Assembly (NCBI GenBank): GCA_016218725.1
Contig: JACRDB010000045.1
Coordinates: forward strand, 1 to 64,000
Length of the DNA stretch: 64,000 nucleotides
Origin: Deltaproteobacteria bacterium
GTDB taxonomy: Bacteria > Myxococcota_A > Polyangia > Polyangiales > Ga0077539
Reading direction: 5' to 3'
The notes below the pieces were generated by a model. The model made no database searches, had not been told where the DNA came from, and saw nothing but the letters and a program-made list of their open reading frames with translations. The translations under genes were made by a program, and so were the position numbers. Below are positions 7,992 to 15,776 of the stretch, one piece after another. How positions within the stretch are numbered: position 1 is the stretch's first letter; the number at the start of each line of letters is the position of its first letter.

Positions 7992-9797
7992 GTGACCTTC
8001 GCGGCGCTCCCGGCGGTGGCGATGGCGGTGCTGGCCTCCGCCGTGGTGGCCACCCTGGCGGGGCTCTACCTCCTGCGCCCCACGCCCCGGCCCCAGGTGG
8101 TGTCCAACGTGGAGTTCTGGAGGCGCGCCGCGCAGCGCGCCCGACCCCTGGTGCTCGCCGCCCAGCGCATCCCGATCTTGCCGCTCTTTGTCTCCATGGT
8201 GGTGTCCCTCGGGCTGGTGATGGTCCTCGGCGACCCCCGCCCCGGCGACGGCAGAAAGGGGCTCTCCGTGGTGGTCGTGGGCGCCGGGCGCACCCTCGCC
8301 GCGAGGGACCCCTCGGGCCCGAGGACCCGTACAGCCCTGGCCGTCGCGCTGGAGGAGCTCCGGAGGGACACCGCGGAGGGTGAGGTGGTGCTCCTCCGGG
8401 CCGGGCTGCGCCCGAGGGTCCTGTCGACACGCACCGCCCGGATGACCGAGCTGGAGCGCGCTCTGAGGGCCGCCCTGGCGCGCCCGGACGACGGCCCGGA
8501 CGACCTCGAAGGCGCCCTCGGCCTCGCCGCGAGCGTGCTCCAGGGCGCCGGCGAGGGCCGCGTGGTGATGGTCACGGACCTCCCCCCGGAGACCGTGCTG
8601 CACGCCTCGGGAGGCCGCCCGGTTACCGTCCGGAGCGTGGGCGAGGCCCGGGATACGGTGGCCCTGACGGCCTTCGGCGCCCGGAGGGAGCCCGGGGCCC
8701 TGGGCGAGTACCTGGTCCGCGCCGAGGTCACGGCCTTCACCCGCTCGCCCGCCACCGCGAGGCTCGTGGTGCGCGACCGGGACGTGGTTCTCTCGGACGA
8801 ACGCCTCGCCCTCGGCCCCGGTGAAGCGCGCTCCGTGGCGCTCACGGGCTTCTCCAGCGAGAGGGCAGAGCTGCGCGCCACCCTGGAGGACGTAAGGGTG
8901 CAGGGCTCCGAGGACGCCCTCGCCAGGGACGACAGCGCCTTCGGGACCGTGGAGCCCATGGCCTCGCTCCGGGTGCTGCTGGTCACCGACGGGGACCGGT
9001 ACCTCTCACAGGTGCTGGCCCTGAACCCGATGGTAAGGGTACGTACGATCTCTCCGGCATCGCTCGGTGCGGTCCATGGGAGCGACTTCGATGCGATCGT
9101 TCTGGATCGAACGATCCCTCCCCCCGGGTGGCGCCACGCGGGGGTGCTGGTCTACGGGGCGGTGCCAGGGAGGAGCGCCCTGGTGACCGTGGGGCACCGC
9201 CTCCGGCGCCCGAGGGTCACCGGCGCGGGGGTGCGTCACCGGGTGGTGGCCAACGTGCGCCTGGAGCAGGTGAGGGTGGAGGACGCCCGGGCCCTGGTGC
9301 CCGACGCCGGGGACCTTGTGCTCCTGAGGGGCGACCGCCAGCCCCTGGTGGTCACCCGCGATCGCCCCGGGGAGCGCGTGGTGGCCCTGGGCTTCGGCAG
9401 CGAGGGGGCGGACCTCGTCCGCCGCGTGGCCTTTCCGGTGTTCATTCACGACGCCCTGCGGTGGCTCGGGCGCCAGGACGCCGTCTGGCGGAGCGCGAGG
9501 CGCCCCGGGGAGGTGCTCGTGGCGGGCGCCGGAGCCGTGGTGAGGGAACCCTCCGGGAGGGTGCTCTCGCCGCCTGATGGTGTGGTGGAGGACACCTCCC
9601 AGGCGGGCCTCTGGCGCGTCGGGACGCGGGCCGTGGCCTTCCACGCCGACGACGCCGCGGCGCTGCCCGCGCCCACGAGCTATCGCGCGGCGCCGCCCCG
9701 CCGGGGGACCCTCTCCCTCACGGCGCTCTTCGCGGCGGTGGCGCTGGCGGCGCTGCTCCTAGAGTGGACGCTCCTGCACCGGGGGAGGCTCCAGTGA
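7992..9797 (+). CDS. BatA-domain membrane protein
   Basis: The 601-residue protein begins with two hydrophobic helices (about 7-27 and 62-80) separated by a loop, as in the N-terminal domain of BatA-family proteins. A VWA-like alpha/beta region without a complete MIDAS motif follows, then a beta-rich middle and a last transmembrane helix near 577-594. It is therefore probably a membrane-anchored member of the MoxR/VWA system. The GTG start lies one base after the DUF58 stop, and its TGA overlaps the next gene's start (GTGA), indicating coupled translation. The middle has strands resembling a glutamine-amidotransferase-like fold of such proteins, but this is tentative. Confidence 0.7.
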   Translation: MTFAALPAVAMAVLASAVVATLAGLYLLRPTPRPQVVSNVEFWRRAAQRARPLVLAAQRIPILPLFVSMVVSLGLVMVLGDPRPGDGRKGLSVVVVGAGRTLAARDPSGPRTRTALAVALEELRRDTAEGEVVLLRAGLRPRVLSTRTARMTELERALRAALARPDDGPDDLEGALGLAASVLQGAGEGRVVMVTDLPPETVLHASGGRPVTVRSVGEARDTVALTAFGARREPGALGEYLVRAEVTAFTRSPATARLVVRDRDVVLSDERLALGPGEARSVALTGFSSERAELRATLEDVRVQGSEDALARDDSAFGTVEPMASLRVLLVTDGDRYLSQVLALNPMVRVRTISPASLGAVHGSDFDAIVLDRTIPPPGWRHAGVLVYGAVPGRSALVTVGHRLRRPRVTGAGVRHRVVANVRLEQVRVEDARALVPDAGDLVLLRGDRQPLVVTRDRPGERVVALGFGSEGADLVRRVAFPVFIHDALRWLGRQDAVWRSARRPGEVLVAGAGAVVREPSGRVLSPPDGVVEDTSQAGLWRVGTRAVAFHADDAAALPAPTSYRAAPPRRGTLSLTALFAAVALAALLLEWTLLHRGRLQ

Positions 9798-12241
9798 GCC
9801 TCCCGGGCGTGGAGTTCGGCGTCCCTCAAGGGCTCTGGGTGCTCCTTGCCGTGGGGTGGGTGCTGCTGGCCACGTGGAGGAGCCGAGCGTGGGTGGCGCC
9901 CTGGGCGTCGAGGGCCGCCACGGTGACCCGGGCGCTGTGCGTGGCGCTCCTGGCGCTCGCCCTGGCCGACACTCGCGTCACGCTCCCCACGCGCAAGCTC
10001 GCCGTGGGGGTGCTCCTGGACGGCTCCGCGAGCGTGACCGAGGCCGAGCGCCAGCGCCACGGGGCGGCCCTGGACGCGCTCCGTCGCGGTCACGAGGAGG
10101 TCGCGTGGGCGAGGCTCCCGTGGCCTTCCGGGCCCTGGAGGACGGACCTGGCGAGCGCCCTGAGGGTCGCCCCGGCCCTGCTCCCCTCGGACCGCGCGAG
10201 GCGCCTGGTGCTGGTCACCGACGGGCGCTCTACGGCGGGGGACACGGCCCTGGCGGTGCGGTCCCTCGCGCGGGATGGGATCACCGTGGACGTGCTCCCG
10301 GCCGGGGATGAGCCCCTGGCCGACGGCGCCGCGGTCACCACCGTGGACCTCCCGAGGCTCGTGCGCGCGGGGCAGCCCGTCGCGGTCACCGCCCGCGTCT
10401 GGAGCGGCCTGGAGCAGCCCGCGGGGCTCTCGGTGCTGCGGGACGGAGAGCGCGTGCTGGAGCGCACGGTCACGCTCGCCCCGGGCGAGAGCCTCCACGC
10501 GCTGGAGGTGCCCCTCCCGGACGAGGGGCTCCACACGGTCACCGTGCAGGTGATGCCCTCGCGGGACCGCGTGGCGGAGAACAACCTCTGGCGCTCGCTG
10601 GTGAGGGTGATCCCTCCGCCGAGGGTGCTGCTGGTCCACGAGGGCGCGACGGAGCCCCTGCTCGCGACGGTGCTGCGGGACGCAAGGCTCCTGCCGGAGA
10701 GCACCCGGGCCCAGGGCGTGCCGTCCACGCTGGAGGCCCTGGAGCGCTACCAGCTCGTGGTGCTGGACGAGCTCGCCCTGGACGCGCTCTCGGAGCCCCA
10801 GCGGCGGGCGCTGCGCGCGTGGGTGGAGGAGCGCGGCGGCGGGCTCATCACGGCCACCGGGGGCCACGCGGTGACGGGCCAGCCGGAGGATCTCCGGAGC
10901 ATCGAGCCCATCCGGCCGCCGAGGGCGGTGCCGGACCCGAGGCCGCTGGAGATCATCTTCGTGATTGACCGCTCGTCGTCCATGTCCGGCGGGCGCATCG
11001 CGAGCGCCCGGGGCGGCGCCATGGCGGCCATCCAGCAGTTGCGTGAGGACGCCCGCGCGGGCGTGGTGAGCTTCTCCGACGGCGTGGACGGCACCATGGG
11101 CCTGGTCGGGATGGACGCGCGGGCCACGCTCATCGCGTTCACCATGCACCTCCGGGCGAGCGGCGGGACGGACCTCTCGTCGGGCCTCCGGGGCGCCCGC
11201 AGGATGCTCTCCGGGGACCCCAGGTACCTGCACCACGTGGTGCTCCTCTCCGACGGCGAGAGCGACCCGGGGCCGGCGCTCGCGGCGGCTCAGAGCATCG
11301 CGAGCGCCGGAGCGACGCTCTCGGCCATCACCATCGGGCCGTACTCCGAGCTCATGGCGTCCATCGCGCGCATTGGCCGAGGGCGCTACCACGTCACCCG
11401 CAACGCCGGGAGCCTGCCCTCGCTGATGGTGCGCGAGGCCCAGTACCGCCAGCCTCCGCCCTCGTTCAACGGGAGCTTCACGCCCACGGTGGCGCGGCGC
11501 ATGGCATTTGTGGAAGGGCTGGACCTGGCCCACGACCCGCCCCTGACGGGCCACGTCCTGTGCGAGACCCGCGGCGGCGCCGAGACCGTGCTCACGGCCA
11601 CCGGCGAGAGCCCGCTCCTGGCGCACTGGTACGTGGGCGCGGGTCAGGTGGCCACCTGGACGTCCTCGGTGGAGGGCCGCTGGAGCGATGGCTTCCGCGC
11701 CTCACCGGACTTCCGCACGCTCTGGACGCGCATGGCCTGGGACCTCCTGCGCCAGCGCACCGAGGACCCGGTGGAGCTCGTGCTGGAGCGCAGCCCCGAG
11801 CGCCCCGACCGGGTGAGGGTCACCGCCGTCTCTTCGCGCGCGGCGGACCCCGATCCTCCCAGGGTGGCGCTCTCCCGCGGAGGGCCTCCGGCGCCGCTGG
11901 GGCTGCGCCTCGTGGCCCCGGGCGTCTGGACCACCGAGGTCCCCATGTCCGAGGGGCTCCTGGTGGAGGCGACGGACCCTCGCACCGGCGACGTGACCTC
12001 GGCGGTGGGCATCGACGCCACCAACCCCGAGGAGCTCCGCACCTTCGGCCAGGACCGGGACGCGCTCCAGGACCTCGCGCGCATGGGCCGCGGGAGGGTG
12101 CTCTCGCGCGCGGAGGACGCCCTCAGGACCCCGGAGCCCGTGCGCGTCCCCCACCCCGTGAGGCTCCCGGCCCTGGCCGCGGCGCTGCTGCTCTACCTCG
12201 TCGGGGTGTTACTCCTACGCCTACCTGGTGCGCGCAAGTAG
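9794..12241 (+). CDS. Membrane protein with two von Willebrand A-type MIDAS motifs
   Basis: I start this 815-residue protein at GTG 9794, which overlaps the previous stop as GTGA and has GGGGGAGG five bases upstream; a GTG at 9764 is the in-frame alternative. Two N-terminal helices (before residue 65) precede a first DGSAS motif at 76-80. After a beta-rich segment, a second and more typical VWA domain starts with DRSSS at 392-396 and contains the downstream Thr of the metal site (SGGTDLSSGL). The C-terminus has a transmembrane helix (about 787-810). The protein is likely the main substrate-binding or adhesion-like component of the MoxR operon, facing the periplasm. Two DxSxS motifs in one chain are unusual. 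Confidence 0.8.
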   Translation: MSLPGVEFGVPQGLWVLLAVGWVLLATWRSRAWVAPWASRAATVTRALCVALLALALADTRVTLPTRKLAVGVLLDGSASVTEAERQRHGAALDALRRGHEEVAWARLPWPSGPWRTDLASALRVAPALLPSDRARRLVLVTDGRSTAGDTALAVRSLARDGITVDVLPAGDEPLADGAAVTTVDLPRLVRAGQPVAVTARVWSGLEQPAGLSVLRDGERVLERTVTLAPGESLHALEVPLPDEGLHTVTVQVMPSRDRVAENNLWRSLVRVIPPPRVLLVHEGATEPLLATVLRDARLLPESTRAQGVPSTLEALERYQLVVLDELALDALSEPQRRALRAWVEERGGGLITATGGHAVTGQPEDLRSIEPIRPPRAVPDPRPLEIIFVIDRSSSMSGGRIASARGGAMAAIQQLREDARAGVVSFSDGVDGTMGLVGMDARATLIAFTMHLRASGGTDLSSGLRGARRMLSGDPRYLHHVVLLSDGESDPGPALAAAQSIASAGATLSAITIGPYSELMASIARIGRGRYHVTRNAGSLPSLMVREAQYRQPPPSFNGSFTPTVARRMAFVEGLDLAHDPPLTGHVLCETRGGAETVLTATGESPLLAHWYVGAGQVATWTSSVEGRWSDGFRASPDFRTLWTRMAWDLLRQRTEDPVELVLERSPERPDRVRVTAVSSRAADPDPPRVALSRGGPPAPLGLRLVAPGVWTTEVPMSEGLLVEATDPRTGDVTSAVGIDATNPEELRTFGQDRDALQDLARMGRGRVLSRAEDALRTPEPVRVPHPVRLPALAAALLLYLVGVLLLRLPGARK

Positions 12242-12262
12242 GTGTCGAACGCACCTTGCGGG

Positions 12263-13249
12263 CTACCACCGAAGGACGATCTTGCCCAGGTTGCCGTTGG
12301 CCTCCATGCGGGCGTGGGCCTCGCGGACCTCGGCCATCGGGAGCACGTCTTCGATCACCGGCCGGAGGGCCCCGGAGACAAAGCGCGGGACGAGCTCGCG
12401 TTGGAACCGCTGGGCGAGGGTGATCTTCTCCTCCAGGGGTCGGGCGCGCAGGGTGCTCGCGAGGATCCCGCCTCGCTTCTGGAGGAGCGCCCCGAGGGGT
12501 AGCTCTCCGAAGGCGCCTCCCTGGAGGCCCAGGGCGAGGATGCGCCCTCGCTGCGCCAGGACGTTGACGTTCTCCTGGAGGTAGGCGCCGCCGATGAGGT
12601 CCAGCACCAGGTCCACGCCGTCTGGGGCGAGCTCGAGGACGGCCTCGGCGAAGGTCCCGTCGGTGACCACGACGCCGCCGTCGAGGCCGAGGGGGAGGCA
12701 GCGACCGAGCTTGTCCCGGGTGCGGGTGGTGCCGAGCACCGTGGCCCCATGGGCCTTTGCGACCTGCAGCGCGGCGGTCCCCACGCCGCTCCCCACGGCG
12801 TGGACGAGCACCGTGTCCCCTGCGCGGAGCCCGCCCTGGAGGACCAGCGCGTCCCAGGCCGTGACAAACGCCTCGGGGATGGCCGCGGCGCGGGCGGCGT
12901 CGAGGCCCATCGGGCGTCGGAGGGCCTCGCGGTGGTGCACGACCAGGTGCGTGCAGAACGCGCCCCCGCCGCAGATCCCGAACACGGGCTCCTCCAGGGA
13001 CCAGCCCGGGGTGTCCGGGCCGAGGGCGTCCACCACGCCCGCGTACTCGAGGCCGGGGATGTCCGTCGGGGCGCCGGGCGGGGCGGGGTAGAGGCCCTGA
13101 CGCTGGAGGAGGTCCGCGCGGTTGAGGCCCACGGCCTCGACGCGCACGCGGAGCTCGCCCACGCCGGGGTCCCGCACGGTGGTGTCGGTGAGCTCCAGGA
13201 CGTCCGGGCCACCGGGCTCGCGGATCTTCACGGCGCGCGCTGCGATCAT
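12263..13249 (-). CDS. NAD(P)H:quinone oxidoreductase of the PIG3/QOR group
   Basis: This 328-residue medium-chain reductase has the family text GLNRADLLQRQGLYP near residues 41-55, IPGLEYAGVV, and a dinucleotide-binding loop VHAVGSGVGTAALQ near 145. It lacks the zinc ligands of alcohol dehydrogenases, so it is expected to reduce quinones or similar electrophiles with NADPH in the cytosol. The ATG at 13249 gives the usual family length; upstream extension has no family similarity. It converges on the VWA gene with only 21 bases between the stops. The gene on the other side is divergent, with about 93 bases for both promoters. Confidence 0.9.
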   Translation of the reverse strand: MIAARAVKIREPGGPDVLELTDTTVRDPGVGELRVRVEAVGLNRADLLQRQGLYPAPPGAPTDIPGLEYAGVVDALGPDTPGWSLEEPVFGICGGGAFCTHLVVHHREALRRPMGLDAARAAAIPEAFVTAWDALVLQGGLRAGDTVLVHAVGSGVGTAALQVAKAHGATVLGTTRTRDKLGRCLPLGLDGGVVVTDGTFAEAVLELAPDGVDLVLDLIGGAYLQENVNVLAQRGRILALGLQGGAFGELPLGALLQKRGGILASTLRARPLEEKITLAQRFQRELVPRFVSGALRPVIEDVLPMAEVREAHARMEANGNLGKIVLRW

Positions 13250-13342
13250 GGCGAGCGCAGCGTGCCTCAGGGGCGAGCAGCGTGTCCAGTGGGGGTGGGA
13301 GTACGCGCACCTTCGACCATCCAGTGCTAGCATGGGGACACT

Positions 13343-14143
13343 GTGACTTCCGCCGCCAGGCCAATGCTCCAACCCGGCGTCGCGCCGTGGCCAGCGGGCG
13401 CTTCGGTCCGCACGCTGCGGCGCCTGGGCGTGGAGCTCCTTCTACGTCCATCAGAGCGTCAGCTTCTCCGCGACGCGGCAAAGATGTTCGTGGAGGACAT
13501 CGCCCGTCCGGTACTCCAGGCGCCCACCATCGAGCGAGCGCGCGGGGCCCTCGACCAGGCGCCCATGCCTTCGCCCCTGGTGAGCACCCTGATGTTTCTC
13601 TTCGAGCGTCATGAGCTGACTGCGGTGCAGACGGCCTTTTCCGACGCCGAGGCCCAGGCGATGGGGGAGTTGTCCCGTCGCGCGCGTCGCCTCGGTTCAG
13701 GTCCCGCGCTCCAGTTCGAGCACGCCATGCAGACCTTCGCGGTGACCCGGAGCGTCATCCTCGGCACCCTCCTGGCGCTTCGGGAGGCGCACGTTCCGAC
13801 CCCCGACGTGTTCGGGCGGCCGTCATTTGTGGCTCTTTCTACGATTGCCATGCGGACTGACACGTGCACCACGGTCTGCCTGATGGGGTTGTACGGAGAG
13901 GTTCGGCTCCGCTCGCGCGAGGTCTTGAAGTGGCTCTGCGAGGAGTCCTACACGCTCACGGCCCACCATTTCGCGGCGGCGCAAGTTTGGATCCGGGAGT
14001 GCCAGGGGCTGCTCCCGGAACCATCGGAGCCGCTTGAGGAACCGGTTGGTGCGTTGCAGGTCGACGAGCAACTCGACGCTGCCACCCAGGCAGCCATCGA
14101 ACGCGGCCGTCGGGCACGAGCTCGGCTGGTGGAGGGAGCATAG
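13343..14143 (+). CDS. Unknown 266-residue protein upstream of a MazF-like toxin
   Basis: I do not recognise this family. The protein is predicted mostly alpha-helical, with an Arg-rich N-terminus, no signal peptide or membrane segment, a Cys/Thr patch around 175-183 (TDTCTTVC) and an acidic, Pro-containing C-terminal tail followed by a basic end. It starts at GTG 13343 (an ATG at 13364 is possible) and stops four bases before the MazF-like gene, whose Shine-Dalgarno GGAGGG lies inside this gene. This tight two-gene layout is that of a toxin-antitoxin pair, which would make this the antitoxin or a DNA-binding co-regulator. It is about three times the length of usual MazE proteins, so the role is only inferred. 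Confidence 0.55.
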   Translation: MTSAARPMLQPGVAPWPAGASVRTLRRLGVELLLRPSERQLLRDAAKMFVEDIARPVLQAPTIERARGALDQAPMPSPLVSTLMFLFERHELTAVQTAFSDAEAQAMGELSRRARRLGSGPALQFEHAMQTFAVTRSVILGTLLALREAHVPTPDVFGRPSFVALSTIAMRTDTCTTVCLMGLYGEVRLRSREVLKWLCEESYTLTAHHFAAAQVWIRECQGLLPEPSEPLEEPVGALQVDEQLDAATQAAIERGRRARARLVEGA

Positions 14144-14147
14144 TGGC

Positions 14148-14504
14148 ATGGCGGAGCCGCTCCAATGGGGAGTCTACTGGGCCCCCGTCGCGATGCGCTC
14201 CCGCGGAGGCGAGCACCTGGCGCATCCCGTCGTGGTCGTGCAGCGGCAGGAGCTGATCGCGAAGCTTGCGACGGTCCTGGTGGTACCCCTCACCTCGAAC
14301 TGGGGTGGCGTCAAGACCTGTGTTCGATGCGTGACGGTCGCGCGCAATCCCTTTCTCGCGCACGACTCGTGGGCACTCGTCCAGCTCGTCGGCGCTGAAG
14401 AGAAGCGATCGCTGGAGCGTTTGGACCTGGTGGGCAGCCTGCACGAGATCGATGTCGCGCAGTTGAGCGCCGCCCTGCTCTATGTGCTGGGTGTAGCGCC
14501 CTGA
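14148..14504 (+). CDS. MazF/PemK-like endoribonuclease toxin
   Basis: The 118-residue protein follows the MazF pattern: WGVYWAPV at 7-14, a PVVVVQ strand at 27-32, VVPLTSN at 45-51, and a DSWALVQL strand at 73-80 followed by KRSLERL, matching the DS.A...QI...K.RL block of PemK/MazF. These are sequence-specific mRNA interferases neutralised by a co-expressed antitoxin. The usual Arg of the RPVVVV strand is replaced by His26 while the Thr/Ser of the second strand (Thr49, Ser50) is kept, so cleavage may be altered or weaker. ATG 14148 is preceded by GGAGGG at about 10 bases. A longer in-frame start at 14034 would lie inside the upstream gene and is unlikely. Confidence 0.78.
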   Translation: MAEPLQWGVYWAPVAMRSRGGEHLAHPVVVVQRQELIAKLATVLVVPLTSNWGGVKTCVRCVTVARNPFLAHDSWALVQLVGAEEKRSLERLDLVGSLHEIDVAQLSAALLYVLGVAP

Positions 14505-14596
14505 GCGACCCCACGACCCCTGCCGAAGCCGCCCGGTAGCCGCAGCCGGCGTAGGTCGGGTTGCGTCGCGTGCGGACCGGCGCGAGACTCCGGAGC

Positions 14597-15064
14597 ATGA
14601 ACCCGCGCTACGCCCCGTGCCCCAGGTGTCAACGTCACGTATGTGGGATCGACCCGCGGTGTCCCTTCTGTGGCGCGGCGCAGCCCACGGCGAGGCTCTA
14701 CGGGCCCGAGGTGCGCGGGAGGCTCTCTCGCGCGGCGCTGCTGGCGGCGTGCGTGGCCGCAGGGTGCAGCTCTACCACGGGCGGCGCCGATGCGGCGGTG
14801 GACGCGAGCGCGGCTCCGGGCCCGGACACCGCGCGCCCGCCGGAGGACACCTCCGTCGCGGACAGCGCCCCCGCGGACACCGCGCGCGACACCGGCTCCG
14901 CGGACACCGCGCGGGACGTCTTCCCCACGGACACGGGCTCCATCGAGGCGATGTACGGCGTGCCGCCGCCGCCGCGAGACTCCGGCGCGGACACCTCGGA
15001 CACGTCGAACTTCCTGCTCTATGGCGCGCCTCCGCCGCCCGAGCCCCCGGGCGACGCAGGGTGA
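14597..15064 (+). CDS. Small zinc-ribbon protein with acidic low-complexity tail
   Basis: The 155 residues begin with two CxxC-type knuckles (CPRC at 8-11 and CPFC near 23-26) that form a zinc ribbon. A short hydrophobic stretch ending in VAAGCSS (about 45-61) follows, and then a long Asp/Thr/Ala/Pro-rich tail with repeated DTA units and two PPPP runs. The VAAGC looks like a lipobox, yet a zinc ribbon before a lipoprotein signal is atypical, so either the true start is different or the protein is an odd membrane-tethered zinc ribbon. It converges with the next gene, leaving 17 bases. Function unknown. Confidence 0.6.
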   Translation: MNPRYAPCPRCQRHVCGIDPRCPFCGAAQPTARLYGPEVRGRLSRAALLAACVAAGCSSTTGGADAAVDASAAPGPDTARPPEDTSVADSAPADTARDTGSADTARDVFPTDTGSIEAMYGVPPPPRDSGADTSDTSNFLLYGAPPPPEPPGDAG

Positions 15065-15081
15065 AGGAGGGCGGGGTCGCG

Positions 15082-15603
15082 TCAGCGTGTGGTCACCAAC
15101 CCGTGCCCCGGGAGGACGATGCCCACCGCCCTCGGACGCGCCGGCAGGTGCAGCGCTTGCAACGTCTGCCCGACCTGGACCTTCACAGCGCCCACCGGGA
15201 TCGGCAGCCGGAAGGTGAGCCTCCGTAGCTCCTCATCAACGCGGAGCGCCACGTCGAGGGTGGCAGCGCCGTTCCTTTCCTGGCCCACCCCAGTCACCTC
15301 GGCGTCTCCCAAGGCGCCCTCGCGCAGGAGCAGGCGCCCCACGGTGATGTCCTGTCGCGCGTAGAGGTAGACTGGAAGGCCTACCATGACGCCCAGGATC
15401 GCGGAGAGCCACAGCAGCGTCAGCAGGCTCTCTCGCACGCCGTGCCCCTCGTTCAGCGAGATGCCCGCCGCGACAAGACCGCCGAAACCTATGATCCCCG
15501 CCACCCCGAGGAGCTGCTGCCGAACGCGGCGACGCCCCTGCATGAGGAATTCCTCACCGCCGTTGCGCGGTGGAGCCATCGCCAGGAACGTCGCAAGGTC
15601 CAT
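15082..15603 (-). CDS. Small two-helix membrane protein, unknown function
   Basis: From ATG 15603 the protein has 173 residues with two membrane helices (about 30-50 and 59-81) and a C-terminal soluble beta-rich domain. That domain has a GRLLLREGALGDAEVTGV start of the kind seen in DUF3592-like membrane-associated proteins, where A-x-V precedes strands that end in a conserved Gly/Pro turn. The N-terminal extension upstream of this ATG has no such features. The function is unknown. The neighbour on the other side is divergent, about 170 bases away. Confidence 0.65.
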   Translation of the reverse strand: MDLATFLAMAPPRNGGEEFLMQGRRRVRQQLLGVAGIIGFGGLVAAGISLNEGHGVRESLLTLLWLSAILGVMVGLPVYLYARQDITVGRLLLREGALGDAEVTGVGQERNGAATLDVALRVDEELRRLTFRLPIPVGAVKVQVGQTLQALHLPARPRAVGIVLPGHGLVTTR

Positions 15604-15776
15604 GGTCCTACGGTATTCGCCCGCCCTCGGACCCGTCAACGCACCTGAGAGTCCGCGTGAAGCGCCCCTCCGACCGACCAATCGAGCGCTGTGTGGCAGC
15701 TCTCGGCCTCGTTGTCCCATTGGCCAGCGCCTCGGTGGCCCCGGACACCCGCGAGGGTTATCCTCGGTGCTCGCCC

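Noticed and set aside
12242..12262. Terminator between the VWA and quinone oxidoreductase genes
   Set aside because: The 21-base gap allows only a 4-bp stem and has no T-run.
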